A stretch of 64,000 bases of DNA from Achromobacter sp. MYb9 (lineage in GTDB: Bacteria > Pseudomonadota > Gammaproteobacteria > Burkholderiales > Burkholderiaceae_B). The DNA is taken from the NCBI RefSeq assembly GCF_002975275.1, contig NZ_PCOQ01000025.1:27682-91681 (forward strand), read 5' to 3'. This document shows, one piece after another, positions 16,615 to 25,120 of this stretch. Under the pieces are notes generated by a model that was not told where the DNA came from, did not search any database, and saw only the letters and a program-made list of their open reading frames with translations. A program made the translations under genes and the position numbers. Numbering within the stretch: position 1 is the stretch's first letter; each line of letters begins with the position of its first letter.

Positions 16615-17793
16615 TCAACGCCCTTCCTGGCCCAGATCGGCCAGGGGATGCGGCTCGCCTTCGGGCCACGGTTCTTCAAAGAACTTCTGCACCCAGGCAT
16701 CGGTCGCCATGTCCATGACAGCCGGATTCCAGCGCGGGTTCTTGTCTTTGTCGACCAGCAAGGCACGGATGCCTTCGGCGAAATCGCCGTGCGCCGTGCA
16801 GGCCAGCGCGGCGATGTATTCGGTGCGGAACACGTCGTCCAGCGACCGCAGGCGCGTGCGCTGCTGCAAGGCGAACGCCAGGCGCACCGAACCCGGCGAG
16901 CCCGCCAGCATCGTCGTCGCCGCGCGCGCCAGCCAGGGATCGGCGTGGTCTTTCAAGAGCGCCACCTCTTCGTAGATCTCGTCCAGCCGATTGCCGTTGC
17001 ACAGGTTGTTGATCTGGAACGAGTGCTGGCGCAGAGGGCCCGGGTCCAGCGGCGTCTGCGGCTCCAGCGCGGTCAACGCGCGGCGCAGCAGGCCATCATT
17101 CAACGAACGCGGCGCCAGCGACGTTTCCGTCGCGCCCGCGCCCTGGCCGGCCCAGGGTTGCTCTTCCAGCGACGTCAGCAGCTTCGGCCAATCCGCGTGG
17201 TTCAAGCGGAAATCCGCCAGACCCGCGAAGAAGGCGTCAGCGGTGTTCACGTGCGCGCCCGTCAAGGCCAGGAACAGGCCGATGCGGCCCGGCATGCGGT
17301 TCAGCAGCCAACTCCCGCCCACGTCCGGGAACAGGCCGATGGATACTTCCGGCATCGCCAGCCGCGAGGTCTCGCTGACCACGCGATGGCTGGCGCCCAT
17401 CATCAGGCCGATACCGCCCCCCATGACGATGCCATGGCCCCAGCACAGCACGGGCTTCGGATAGGTATGGATGCGGTAGTCCAGCCGGTACTCGTGCTCG
17501 AAGAAGCGGCGCGCATACGCGTTGCTCCAGCCGCTCTTGCCCTGATTCTCGCCCATGCTGCGGTACAGGCCGTGCAGGTCGCCGCCCGCGCAGAATGCCT
17601 TCTCGCCGGCGCCTTGCAGCACCACCAGGGCCACGCCCGGATCGCGCGCCCATTCGTCCAGGCGCGCCGCCAGCAAGTCCACCATTTCCAGCGACAGGCC
17701 GTTCAGGGTCTGCGGCGCATTCAGCGTCGCGATCCCAAACCGCATGCCGTTCGCCGCACTTCTTTCTTCGAACAATACCGGTGCATTCATCAT
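16615..17793 (-). CDS. 3-hydroxyisobutyryl-CoA hydrolase
   Basis: Crotonase-fold hydrolase of 392 residues, longer than simple hydratases as expected for this family. Oxyanion-hole segments are EKAFCAGGDLHGLY (about 65-78) and GIVMGGGIGLMMG. The hydrolase-specific loop MPEVSIGLFPDVGGSW (about 140-155) carries the catalytic Glu and Asp. It cuts 3-hydroxyisobutyryl-CoA in the valine pathway. The start is the first of two tandem ATGs (17793), overlapping the stop of the acyl-CoA dehydrogenase gene by four bases. The next step, mmsB, is downstream. No separate enoyl-CoA hydratase gene for the preceding step is in this cluster. Confidence 0.91.
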   Translation of the reverse strand: MMNAPVLFEERSAANGMRFGIATLNAPQTLNGLSLEMVDLLAARLDEWARDPGVALVVLQGAGEKAFCAGGDLHGLYRSMGENQGKSGWSNAYARRFFEHEYRLDYRIHTYPKPVLCWGHGIVMGGGIGLMMGASHRVVSETSRLAMPEVSIGLFPDVGGSWLLNRMPGRIGLFLALTGAHVNTADAFFAGLADFRLNHADWPKLLTSLEEQPWAGQGAGATETSLAPRSLNDGLLRRALTALEPQTPLDPGPLRQHSFQINNLCNGNRLDEIYEEVALLKDHADPWLARAATTMLAGSPGSVRLAFALQQRTRLRSLDDVFRTEYIAALACTAHGDFAEGIRALLVDKDKNPRWNPAVMDMATDAWVQKFFEEPWPEGEPHPLADLGQEGR

Positions 17794-18944
17794 CTTATGT
17801 CGGCTCCTTTTTCCAACAATTGGCGGGCAATGATCACGCGCATGATCTCGTTGGTGCCCTCCAGGATCTGATGAACGCGAGTATCGCGCACCAGACGCTC
17901 CAAGGGATAGTCCCGCAAGTATCCGTAGCCGCCATGAATCTGTTGCGCGTCCAGGCAAATCTGGAAGCCCATATCCGTCGCGAAGCGCTTGGCCATGGCG
18001 CAGTAGGTCGCCGCATCCGGCGCGCCCGCATCCAGCTTGCAGGCAGCCAGACGCACCATCTGGCGCGCCGCGACCAGATGCGTGGCCATGTCGGCCAGTT
18101 TGAACTGCAATGCCTGGAATTCCGCCAGCCGGCGGTTGAACTGCCGGCGCTCGTCCATATAGCGGCGGGCGGCGTCCAGGGCCCCCTGCGCCGCGCCGAC
18201 CGAGCAGGTGCCGATGTTGATGCGGCCGCCATCCAGGCCCTTCATGGCGATCTTGAAGCCCTCGCCTTCCTGGCCCAGCAGGTTGCCGGCCGGCACGCGC
18301 ACGTTCTCGAACGTGATGGGGCGCGTGGACTGGCTGTTCCAGCCCATCTTCTCTTCCTTGCGGCCGTAGCTGATGCCCGGGGTATCGGCCGGCACCGCGA
18401 ACGCGCTGATGCCGCCCGCCCCTTCGCCCCCGGTGCGCGCCATCACCACCAGCAGATCGGTGTCGCCGCCGCCCGAAATGAAGGCCTTGGCCCCGTTCAA
18501 GACATAGTCGTCGCCGTCGCGCTGCGCCCGGGTGGACAGGGATGCGGCGTCGGAACCGGCGCCGGGCTCGGTCAGGCAGTACGAAGCCAGCTTCTGGCCA
18601 CTGGCCAGTGCTGGGCCCCAGGCCTCGCGCAACGCGGGCTGTCCCCACTTTCCGACCATCCAGGTCGCCATGTTGTGGATCGTCAGGAATGCGGTCGTCG
18701 ACGGGTCCACCGCGGCCATTTCCTCGAACACCAGCGTGGCGTCCAGGCGCGGCAGCCCCAGCCCGCCGATTTCTTCACTGGCATAGATGGCGCAGAAACC
18801 CATCTCGCCCGCCCGGGCGAAGGCTTCGCGCGGGAAAATACCTTCGGCGTCCCAGCGCGCCGCATGGGGCGCCAACTCGCCTTCGGCGTAGTCGCGGGCG
18901 GCCTGCGCGAACGCGCGCTGCTCGTCGGTCAGTTCCAAGTCCAC
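17790..18944 (-). CDS. Acyl-CoA dehydrogenase, probable isobutyryl-CoA dehydrogenase
   Basis: FAD-dependent dehydrogenase of 384 residues. FAD/substrate motif CLTEPGAGSDAAS is near residues 127-139 and the catalytic Glu is at the usual C-terminal place, Glu362 in LEGTNEIMR. The helix-G position that holds Glu in isovaleryl-CoA dehydrogenase is Gly here (DGGRINIG). It would turn isobutyryl-CoA into methacrylyl-CoA, the first acyl-CoA oxidation of valine breakdown. The coupled hydrolase and mmsB downstream support that substrate. It is first in the operon behind an ACGT-rich operator. Confidence 0.9.
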   Translation of the reverse strand: MDLELTDEQRAFAQAARDYAEGELAPHAARWDAEGIFPREAFARAGEMGFCAIYASEEIGGLGLPRLDATLVFEEMAAVDPSTTAFLTIHNMATWMVGKWGQPALREAWGPALASGQKLASYCLTEPGAGSDAASLSTRAQRDGDDYVLNGAKAFISGGGDTDLLVVMARTGGEGAGGISAFAVPADTPGISYGRKEEKMGWNSQSTRPITFENVRVPAGNLLGQEGEGFKIAMKGLDGGRINIGTCSVGAAQGALDAARRYMDERRQFNRRLAEFQALQFKLADMATHLVAARQMVRLAACKLDAGAPDAATYCAMAKRFATDMGFQICLDAQQIHGGYGYLRDYPLERLVRDTRVHQILEGTNEIMRVIIARQLLEKGADIR

Positions 18945-19020
18945 AGCCTGTCTCCTGTTGTCATCGGTATTGTCTGTTGGCGTTGCTGCCGCCTCGTGAA
19001 CGTCAGCCGGTCGATTTTGA

Positions 19021-19042
19021 CATGACGTTAACGTAAACGTAA
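19021..19042 (-). promoter_or_regulatory. ACGT-rich palindromic operator, LiuR (MerR)-like
   Basis: The palindrome ACGTTAACGT (19025-19034) is followed by a second, imperfect copy ACGTAAACGT (19031-19040). It lies 81 bases before the dehydrogenase start. On the minus strand CTTACG and CAAAAT flank it with a 19-base spacer, the long spacing typical of MerR-activated promoters. From memory, LiuR-type MerR regulators of branched-chain amino acid catabolism bind ACGT-containing palindromes. The hexamers are weak and no merR gene is in the window, so this is an inference. Confidence 0.45.
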
Positions 19043-19156
19043 GTGCGAACCGTGTTTATGTTACGCCGGATGCCACCGGCCGATTTGTCTTATTGATGAC
19101 AATGTAGGCGGCGCCCCAGGACGCGCCAAGCGGCCCGGGCGCCGCAGGGGCGAGGG

Positions 19157-19504
19157 TTACAGCAGACCCGCGGGGCGCACCCTGCCGTTTCTGGCCGTTT
19201 TGGCGCGGCGGTGTTCCGCGCGGCGGCGGCGCGACTCTTTGGGATCGAAACTCAGCCCGCGGTAGATCTCCACGCGGTCGCCGTCCGCCAGCCTGGCTTG
19301 CGGCTCGGTCGCGCGGCCGAAAATCCCCACCCCGCGTTCCCACGGCTGCACAACGGGAAAGGCCTGGGCAAATCCGCTGGCGGCCAACGCGTCGGTTACC
19401 GTCGCGCCCTCGGGCAACTGGATTTCACGCAGCCACACATGGCCCGGCAGGGCGTAGCAGACGCTGATGTTCAACAGCGCCGCGCCGGCGGATTCATTCC
19501 CCAT
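19157..19504 (-). CDS. rnfH: RnfH family ubiquitin-like protein
   Basis: Small protein of 115 residues, beta-grasp fold of the RnfH (UPF0125) family. Hallmarks are NISVCYALPG near the N-terminus, LPEGATVTDAL (strand and helix) and VEIYRGLSFDPKESRRRRA at the C-terminus, ending in a basic tail. The start at 19504 lies inside the last codons of ratA (11-base overlap), giving the expected N-terminus. The ratA-rnfH pair divergent from smpB is the same as in E. coli. The biochemical role of RnfH is unsettled. Confidence 0.9.
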   Translation of the reverse strand: MGNESAGAALLNISVCYALPGHVWLREIQLPEGATVTDALAASGFAQAFPVVQPWERGVGIFGRATEPQARLADGDRVEIYRGLSFDPKESRRRRAEHRRAKTARNGRVRPAGLL

Positions 19505-19928
19505 ACTTGGCCTGCGCCCGCTTGGTGAAGGAATCGATGAAGCTGGTCGCAATGCGGTTGAACACGGGCCCCACCACCATTTCCAATGCGCGATTGGAAA
19601 ACGCGTATTCCATGGTGAACAGCACCTTGCAGGCGTCTTCGGCCAGCGGCTGGAATTCCCAATGCCCGATCAGGCTGGAGAAAGGACCATCCACCAGTTC
19701 CAGGTCGATCCGGTCGGGATACACGTGGGTGTTGCGCGTGGTGAAGCGCTGCTTCATCCCCGCGAAGCTGATCAGGATAGAGGCCTGCATGCCGTGTTCA
19801 TCGCGGGTCTGCACCTCGGCGCCGCCACACCACGGCATGAACTCGGGGTACTTTTCCACGTCGGCGACCAGATCGAACATCTGGGCGGCGCTGTAAGGCA
19901 CCAGGACGGATCGTTGTACTTTGTGCAT
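19494..19928 (-). CDS. ratA: RatA/Coq10 family START-domain protein
   Basis: START/SRPBCC-fold protein of 144 residues. The family N-terminus VLVPYSAAQMFDLVADVEKYPEFMPWC is complete (residues 9-35) and GPVFNRIATSFIDSFTKRA closes the C-terminal helix. Relatives are Coq10, which helps ubiquinone reach its site of use, and E. coli RatA, reported to block 70S subunit joining. No antitoxin activity is known for the adjacent rnfH, so a classical toxin-antitoxin pair is doubtful. The gene is divergent from smpB. Confidence 0.9.
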   Translation of the reverse strand: MHKVQRSVLVPYSAAQMFDLVADVEKYPEFMPWCGGAEVQTRDEHGMQASILISFAGMKQRFTTRNTHVYPDRIDLELVDGPFSSLIGHWEFQPLAEDACKVLFTMEYAFSNRALEMVVGPVFNRIATSFIDSFTKRAQAKYGE

Positions 19929-20080
19929 CGACTATCGCAAATGGCTAGAATGGCAAGATTTTACCGGCACCGCACGACCTGGGCCTAATAACGGGAAAAG
20001 CGCGGCGTGGCACGTCCAACCCGGCCCCGCCAGTCAGCCCCCCGAAAAGACCCGCAAAGCCCCCAGGCAAAAAAGGCGTT

Positions 20081-20554
20081 ATGAGCATTATCGACAATCG
20101 CAAGGCCACGCACGACTATTTCATCGAAGACCGCTACGAAGCCGGCCTTGTCCTGCAAGGCTGGGAAGTCAAGGCGATCCGCGATGGCCGCGTGCAGCTC
20201 AAGGAAAGCTACGTCATCGTACGCGATGGCGAACTGTACCTGCTGGGCATGCACGTCAGCCCGTTGCCGACGGCCTCCACCCATATCCACCCCGACGCCA
20301 TGCGCACGCGCAAGCTGCTGCTCAAGGCCGAGGAAATCAGCAAGCTCATCGGCAAGGTCGAGCAGCGCGGCTACACGCTGGTGCCGCTGAACCTGCACTA
20401 CAAGAACGGGCGCATCAAACTGGACTTCGCCCTGGGCCGCGGCAAGAAGATGTTCGACAAGCGCGATACCGCGCGCGAAAAAGACTGGCAGCGCGAGAAA
20501 GAACGCATCATGAAGCACGACACGCGGGCCCCTCGCAAAGACAAGGCCGACTGA
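20081..20554 (+). CDS. smpB: SsrA-binding protein
   Basis: Protein of 157 residues that brings tmRNA to stalled ribosomes in trans-translation. The OB-fold core [21 protein letters not shown] (about 28-48), GMHVSPL and the C-terminal [13 protein letters not shown] basic tail are all visible. AAGG lies about seven bases before the ATG. No ssrA RNA gene was seen in the window. It ends two bases from the convergent diguanylate cyclase. Confidence 0.96.
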   Translation: MSIIDNRKATHDYFIEDRYEAGLVLQGWEVKAIRDGRVQLKESYVIVRDGELYLLGMHVSPLPTASTHIHPDAMRTRKLLLKAEEISKLIGKVEQRGYTLVPLNLHYKNGRIKLDFALGRGKKMFDKRDTAREKDWQREKERIMKHDTRAPRKDKAD

Positions 20555-20556
20555 GT

Positions 20557-21744
20557 TCAGGCGGCGGCCGCCAACGCGGCAGGCTCGGCCTGCCCGCCCA
20601 GCCCCACGATGCGGTTGCGCCCCGCCGACTTGGCTGCATAGAGCTTGCGGTCGGCCTTTTCGAAGAAGACCTGCAGGCTCTCGCCGGGCAGCCATTCGGC
20701 GATGCCCGCGCTGAACGTGTATGAAATGGTGCTGCCACCGTGCGAACAAGGCGTTCTGTGCACGGAATCCAGCAGCCGCCCCGCCACTTCCATGACGGCA
20801 TCGCCGCGCATATCCGGAAACAGCACGCCGAATTCTTCGCCGCCCACGCGGCCGACGTGGTCGCCCGTGCGCAGCGTGGCCGTCGCCAGCAAGCCGAAAT
20901 GCCGCAACACCGCATCGCCCGCCGCATGGCCGTGCGTATCGTTGATGGCCTTGAAGTGGTCGATGTCCAGCAACAGCAGGGTCAACGGCCGGCGCATGCG
21001 CAACGCCTGCGCGCAATAGCGCTCCGCCTGCATCCACCACGCCTTGCGCGACATCAGGCCGGTCAGGAAATCGGTATTGGCTTCGTTCTCGCGGTCGGCC
21101 AGCATGCGGTCGTGGATAACCATGATGGTGCCCAGCGTCAGGCAAGGCATCACCAACACGCCCAGCGTCAGATAGGCAATATTCCATACGCTGGGTTCAA
21201 GCAGGGTCTGCGGCGGCACCAGGTGCAGCAGGTGGGCGCCGGCCCGCACGGCGCAGATCGCGGCCGACACCATCGCCACCGACCACACGAAACGGTAGCT
21301 ATAGCGCGAACGGTGCGTCGGCATGTTGCGCTGCACGGTGAACGCCACGGCCAGAAGAAACCCCATCTGCAGCAGCGACATCGCCACGATGCGCGGCCCG
21401 ACTTGCCAATCCACGTACGTATAACCCAGCAGCACCCCCAGCGCCGCCAGGCAACCCAGCGTCATCAGGTGACGCGGCACGCCAAGCCCCATCAATCGCC
21501 GCACGCCCGTGTAGTACGAACAGAGCGCAAGCGCGATGGCCGAGTTCGGCACGATGACGGACAGCCACAAGGGCGCCGCCGTGCTCTGCAGGCCAAACGT
21601 AAAAAACGCCAACAGCGTGAGCAAGTTGGCGCGTATGGTTTCGCGAATGCCGGCCATGCCGCTACGCGCCAGGGATCCCAGCACGCACAGGGACAGCACT
21701 CCCGCCAGCCCTGCTATCAAAAGCAAATTCACGGGAGCGATCAT
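20557..21744 (-). CDS. Membrane-bound diguanylate cyclase (GGDEF domain)
   Basis: Protein of 395 residues with six or seven hydrophobic segments in the first ~200 residues and a C-terminal GGDEF domain (about 225-385). The active-site motif is GGEEF (near residue 300), and a complete inhibitory I-site RTGD stands exactly five residues before it, so the enzyme should be active and product-inhibited. Other marks are DFLTGLMSRKAW, LLDIDHFKAINDTHGH and the YAAKSAGRNR end. It makes c-di-GMP. The N-terminal membrane part has no named sensor domain I can recognise. It is apparently a single-gene unit. Confidence 0.92.
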   Translation of the reverse strand: MIAPVNLLLIAGLAGVLSLCVLGSLARSGMAGIRETIRANLLTLLAFFTFGLQSTAAPLWLSVIVPNSAIALALCSYYTGVRRLMGLGVPRHLMTLGCLAALGVLLGYTYVDWQVGPRIVAMSLLQMGFLLAVAFTVQRNMPTHRSRYSYRFVWSVAMVSAAICAVRAGAHLLHLVPPQTLLEPSVWNIAYLTLGVLVMPCLTLGTIMVIHDRMLADRENEANTDFLTGLMSRKAWWMQAERYCAQALRMRRPLTLLLLDIDHFKAINDTHGHAAGDAVLRHFGLLATATLRTGDHVGRVGGEEFGVLFPDMRGDAVMEVAGRLLDSVHRTPCSHGGSTISYTFSAGIAEWLPGESLQVFFEKADRKLYAAKSAGRNRIVGLGGQAEPAALAAAA

Positions 21745-21769
21745 GGCCAGGGCGCCGCAAGGCGCGGTG

Positions 21770-22696
21770 TCAAGTGTTGCGCGTGGACTTCACAATGGTC
21801 ATGGCGGAAGCAATCATGCCGCCCACGTCCGCCAGGTTGGCCGGCAGGATCAGCGTATTGCCTTCCTTGGCCACATTGCCGAACGCCTCGACGTAGCGCT
21901 CGGCCACCTTCAGGTTCACGGCCTCCATGCCGCCCGGATGCCGCACGGCGTCGGCGACTTGCGTGATGGCCTTGGCGGTTGCTTCGGCGATCGCCAGCAC
22001 GGCGGCGGCTTCACCCTGCGCCTGGTTGATTTGCGCCTGCTTTTCGCCTTCCGAACGGGCGATGGCAGCTTCACGCTCGCCGGTGGCGATGTTGATCTGT
22101 TCCTGGCGGCGGCCTTCCGAAGCCGCGATCAGCGCGCGCTTTTCACGTTCCGCGGTGATCTGCGCCTGCATCGAACGCAGGATCTCGTTGGGCGGCGTCA
22201 AATCCTTGATCTCGTAGCGCAAGACCTTCACGCCCCAGTTCAGCGCCGCCTCGTCCAGCGACGACACGATGTTGCTGTTGATGGAATCACGCTCTTCGAA
22301 GGTGCGGTCCAGTTCCATCTTGCCGATGACGGAACGCAAGGTGGTCTGCGCCAGCTGCGTGATGGCCGAGATGTAGTTGGACGAACCGTAGGATGCGCGC
22401 ATCGGGTCCGTCACCTGGAAGTACAGCACCCCGTCGACCTGCAATTGCGTATTGTCGCGCGTGATGCAAACCTGGCTCGGCACGTCCAGCGGAATTTCCT
22501 TCAGCGAGTGCTTATACGACACGCGCTCGATGAACGGGATGACGAAGCCCGCGCCGGGCGACAGGACGCGGTCGAACTTGCCCAGGCGCTCGACCACCCA
22601 GGCGTGCTGCTGGGGAACGATGGCGATCGACTTGATGACGATCAGGATCGCCAGCGCGACGACGACGAGCAGGACGATAGTGGAAGTATCGATCAT
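21770..22696 (-). CDS. qmcA: SPFH/stomatin family membrane protein (QmcA type)
   Basis: Protein of 308 residues with one N-terminal membrane segment (about 7-25) followed by the SPFH/band-7 domain (VPQQHAWVVERLGKFDRVL, about 28-46; YEIKDLTPP, about 163-171). A long Ala/Glu-rich helix carries ITAEREKRALIAASEGRR and repeated EGEKQAQINQAQGEA. QmcA-type proteins are stomatin-like membrane-domain organisers linked to FtsH. The NfeD gene directly upstream in the operon is the common partner. Confidence 0.91.
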   Translation of the reverse strand: MIDTSTIVLLVVVALAILIVIKSIAIVPQQHAWVVERLGKFDRVLSPGAGFVIPFIERVSYKHSLKEIPLDVPSQVCITRDNTQLQVDGVLYFQVTDPMRASYGSSNYISAITQLAQTTLRSVIGKMELDRTFEERDSINSNIVSSLDEAALNWGVKVLRYEIKDLTPPNEILRSMQAQITAEREKRALIAASEGRRQEQINIATGEREAAIARSEGEKQAQINQAQGEAAAVLAIAEATAKAITQVADAVRHPGGMEAVNLKVAERYVEAFGNVAKEGNTLILPANLADVGGMIASAMTIVKSTRNT

Positions 22697-22786
22697 GATG
22701 TAAAGCCTCTCCTGGAGTAAGTGCGAGGGCGCCTTTACCTGCCGGCAAGGGTGCCCGCTGCGGGCTGCGCCTGGCGCAAGCCGGTT

Positions 22787-23224
22787 CTATTGTGCCGAGC
22801 CCGGCGTGCCCCGGGGGGTCAGCACCAGGATCGAACCACGCAGTTCGGTAATGATGTGTTCGCCGGCGCGCGGCGTCTGGCCGTGGGCCAGCTCGGCCTG
22901 CCAGTGCGCGCCTCGATACCAGACGCGCGTAGTGCCCTGGTCGGACCAGGCTTCCACCGCCACCGTCTGGCCAATATCCAGATTGACGTCGGCATTGCGG
23001 GCCGAATTGACCTCGCGCTTTTTCAGGACGCGTGTTTTGCGTAGCAGCAGCAAGCCCAGCAGCAGCACGACGCCGCACGCCACCAGTTGCCATTCCAGGC
23101 CGGCGCCCAGCCAGGCGGCAACGCCCGCGGCCGCCAATCCCAGGGCCACCAGCAGCAAATAGAAGGTCCCCGTCGCCAGTTCCCCGATAAGGGCCAGCGC
23201 GGCCAGTCCCAGCCAGATCCACAT
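22787..23224 (-). CDS. NfeD family membrane protein (short form)
   Basis: Protein of 145 residues with two or three hydrophobic segments in the first ~65 residues and a C-terminal OB-fold (VNLDIGQTVAVEAWSDQG, WYRGAHWQAEL). This is the short NfeD1b type without the protease domain. It lies 90 bases upstream of the stomatin-like gene on the same strand, the widespread NfeD-stomatin operon, where NfeD probably binds or assists the SPFH protein. Confidence 0.9.
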   Translation of the reverse strand: MWIWLGLAALALIGELATGTFYLLLVALGLAAAGVAAWLGAGLEWQLVACGVVLLLGLLLLRKTRVLKKREVNSARNADVNLDIGQTVAVEAWSDQGTTRVWYRGAHWQAELAHGQTPRAGEHIITELRGSILVLTPRGTPGSAQ

Positions 23225-23393
23225 AGTCTTAAGGTCGCCTGAAAGGATGAGTCGTGAGCGGATTGTACGTATTTCCGGGACGCAACGGGGCCGTATGGCG
23301 TCCTCGTGAGCATTCGCACTGGATTATGATGTGCGTAGATGCCGCGGTCCCATCCGGATCGTCGGCATCCGCCCCTTCCACGCACAAGCTTCC

Positions 23394-24131
23394 ATGACCG
23401 CTGCAATATCTTCCGCCCTACCCGTCCTGATCCTGCACACCGGCGATCCGGACGACACGCTTAAAAGCCAGTTCGGCGGCTATGCCGAACAACTGGCGCA
23501 AGCGGCCGGCCTGGCCACGGACGCCGTTGAAGTCGTCGCCGTGCACGAAGGCCAGCGCCCCCAGGCCCCCGCCCGCTATCGCGCCGCCCTGATCACCGGC
23601 TCGCCCGCCATGGTCACGGACAAGGAACCCTGGAGCGAAGACACCGCCGCCTGGCTGCGCGATGCCGCCACGGCCGGCCTGCCCATGTTTGGCGTCTGCT
23701 ACGGTCACCAGTTGCTGGCGCACGCACTGGGAGGCAAGGTCGGCTATAACCCCGCCGGCCGCGAAGTGGGCACGCAAACGGTCGAACTCCTGCCGCCCGC
23801 GGCGGGCGACAAGCTGCTGGCCGGCCTGCCGCCCACCTTCCCCGCGCAAATGCTGCACGCCCAGACCGTGCTGCAACCGCCGCCAGGCTCGGCCGTGCTG
23901 GCGCGCTCGGACCTGGACGAGCATCAAATGATCCGCATCGGCCGCAACGTGTTTTCCACCCAGTTCCACCCCGAATTCGGCCCGGACTTCGTCCGCGCCC
24001 ACCTCGAGCGCTACGGCCGCCGCTACGCCGCCGAAAATCTCGACATTCCCGACCTGTCGGCCAATGTTCGCGCGACGCCGGTGGCGGGCGGGTTGCTGCG
24101 CCGGTTCCTTGATGTCTACGCGCCTGCCTGA
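23394..24131 (+). CDS. Class I glutamine amidotransferase-like protein
   Basis: Protein of 245 residues, a stand-alone GATase1 domain of the GMP-synthase-like type. The nucleophile is Cys102 in GVCYGHQLLA and the His-Glu pair is in FSTQFHPEFG. The ATG at 23394 fits the family N-terminus; an earlier in-frame start at 23331 adds unrelated residues. Such proteins often hydrolyse gamma-glutamyl compounds rather than feed ammonia to a synthase, since no synthase partner is adjacent. The true substrate is unknown. Confidence 0.85.
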   Translation: MTAAISSALPVLILHTGDPDDTLKSQFGGYAEQLAQAAGLATDAVEVVAVHEGQRPQAPARYRAALITGSPAMVTDKEPWSEDTAAWLRDAATAGLPMFGVCYGHQLLAHALGGKVGYNPAGREVGTQTVELLPPAAGDKLLAGLPPTFPAQMLHAQTVLQPPPGSAVLARSDLDEHQMIRIGRNVFSTQFHPEFGPDFVRAHLERYGRRYAAENLDIPDLSANVRATPVAGGLLRRFLDVYAPA

Positions 24132-24151
24132 CCGGGCCTGCCCGCACGCAA

Positions 24152-24175
24152 CATCCGGAGTGCGACGTCCGGATG
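24152..24175 (+). terminator. Hairpin after the amidotransferase gene
   Basis: CATCCGGA (24152-24159) and TCCGGATG (24168-24175) form a perfect 8-base stem with an 8-base loop, 21 bases after the stop codon. It is followed by CCTTT only, so it is a weak intrinsic terminator at best. It also lies 57 bases before the Ada-like gene and could be part of that gene's control region. Confidence 0.4.
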
Positions 24176-24231
24176 CCTTTGAGACCATGGGGTCATCGCG
24201 CATCTGACCATGCGCCCGACAGGAGTCCCGT

Positions 24232-25077
24232 ATGAGCCCAGCCGCAGCCCCCTTGAGCAAACAGCATGCCGCCGCCGTCGAGCGCGCCTGCCGCGCCCTG
24301 GAGGCCGAGCAGCCGCCCGATCTGTCCACCCTGGCGGAACAGGCCGGCATGAGCCGTTTCCATTTCCACCGCATCTTCAAGGCCGCCACGGGCATCACGC
24401 CCAAGGCGTATGCCAATGCCCTGCGCGCCAGCCGCGCGCGCCAGCAGCTCAAGCAAAGCGCCAGCGTCACGGACGCCATGTACGAGGCCGGCTTCAATTC
24501 CAGCGGCCGCTTCTATGAAGCCGCGCCGGCCATCCTGGGCATGACCCCCACCGCCTTCCGCAGGGACGGCGAAGGCGTGGATATCCGCTTCGCCGTGGCC
24601 CAATGCTCGCTGGGCGCGCTGCTGGTCGCGGCCAGCAGCACCGGCATCTGCGAAATCGCCCTGGATGCCGACCCCGAGCAATTGGTCCGCAACCTGCAGG
24701 ACCGCTTCAAGGCGGCCCGGCTGATCGGCGCGGACACGGAATTCGAAGCCTGGGTGGCCGCCGTGGTGGGCTTCGTCGAAGACCCTTCCCGTGGCCTGGA
24801 CCTGCCACTGGACGTACGCGGCACCGCTTTCCAGCGCCGCGTCTGGGAAGCCCTGCGCGACATTCCCGCCGGCACGACCGCCACCTACACCGACATCGCC
24901 GAACGCATCGGTTCGCCGCGCGCCGTGCGCGCCGTGGCCCGCGCCTGCGCCACCAACAACATCGCGCTTGCCATTCCCTGCCACCGCGTCGTGCGCACCG
25001 ACGGCTCGCTGGCCGGCTACCGCTGGGGCATCGACCGCAAACGCGTGCTACTGGCTCGGGAAGCGCAAGCGGCCTGA
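24232..25077 (+). CDS. AraC regulator/O6-methylguanine-DNA methyltransferase fusion (Ada-like, N-terminal Ada domain missing)
   Basis: Protein of 281 residues. An AraC-type double helix-turn-helix (about 15-110; LAEQAGMSRFHFHRIFK and AMYEAGFNSSGRFYEA) is followed by a ribonuclease-like spacer domain and the O6-alkylguanine methyltransferase domain with the acceptor Cys250 in PCHRVV. GTAFQRRVWEALRDIPAG and Y-R near the end also match. The N-terminal zinc domain of Ada, whose methylated Cys turns Ada into an activator, is absent, and the 100 bases upstream are too short to hold it. It should repair O6-methylguanine. How, or whether, it senses alkylation for gene control is unclear. Confidence 0.88.
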   Translation: MSPAAAPLSKQHAAAVERACRALEAEQPPDLSTLAEQAGMSRFHFHRIFKAATGITPKAYANALRASRARQQLKQSASVTDAMYEAGFNSSGRFYEAAPAILGMTPTAFRRDGEGVDIRFAVAQCSLGALLVAASSTGICEIALDADPEQLVRNLQDRFKAARLIGADTEFEAWVAAVVGFVEDPSRGLDLPLDVRGTAFQRRVWEALRDIPAGTTATYTDIAERIGSPRAVRAVARACATNNIALAIPCHRVVRTDGSLAGYRWGIDRKRVLLAREAQAA

Positions 25078-25120
25078 TCTTGCCGTAACCCCGGCGCTTG
25101 TCCGGAAAGGCCCGACGACA

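Noticed and set aside
19157..19928. ratA-rnfH as a type II toxin-antitoxin module.
   Set aside because: Conserved gene pair, but rnfH has no known antitoxin activity and RatA is close to Coq10-type ubiquinone proteins. Listed as separate genes.
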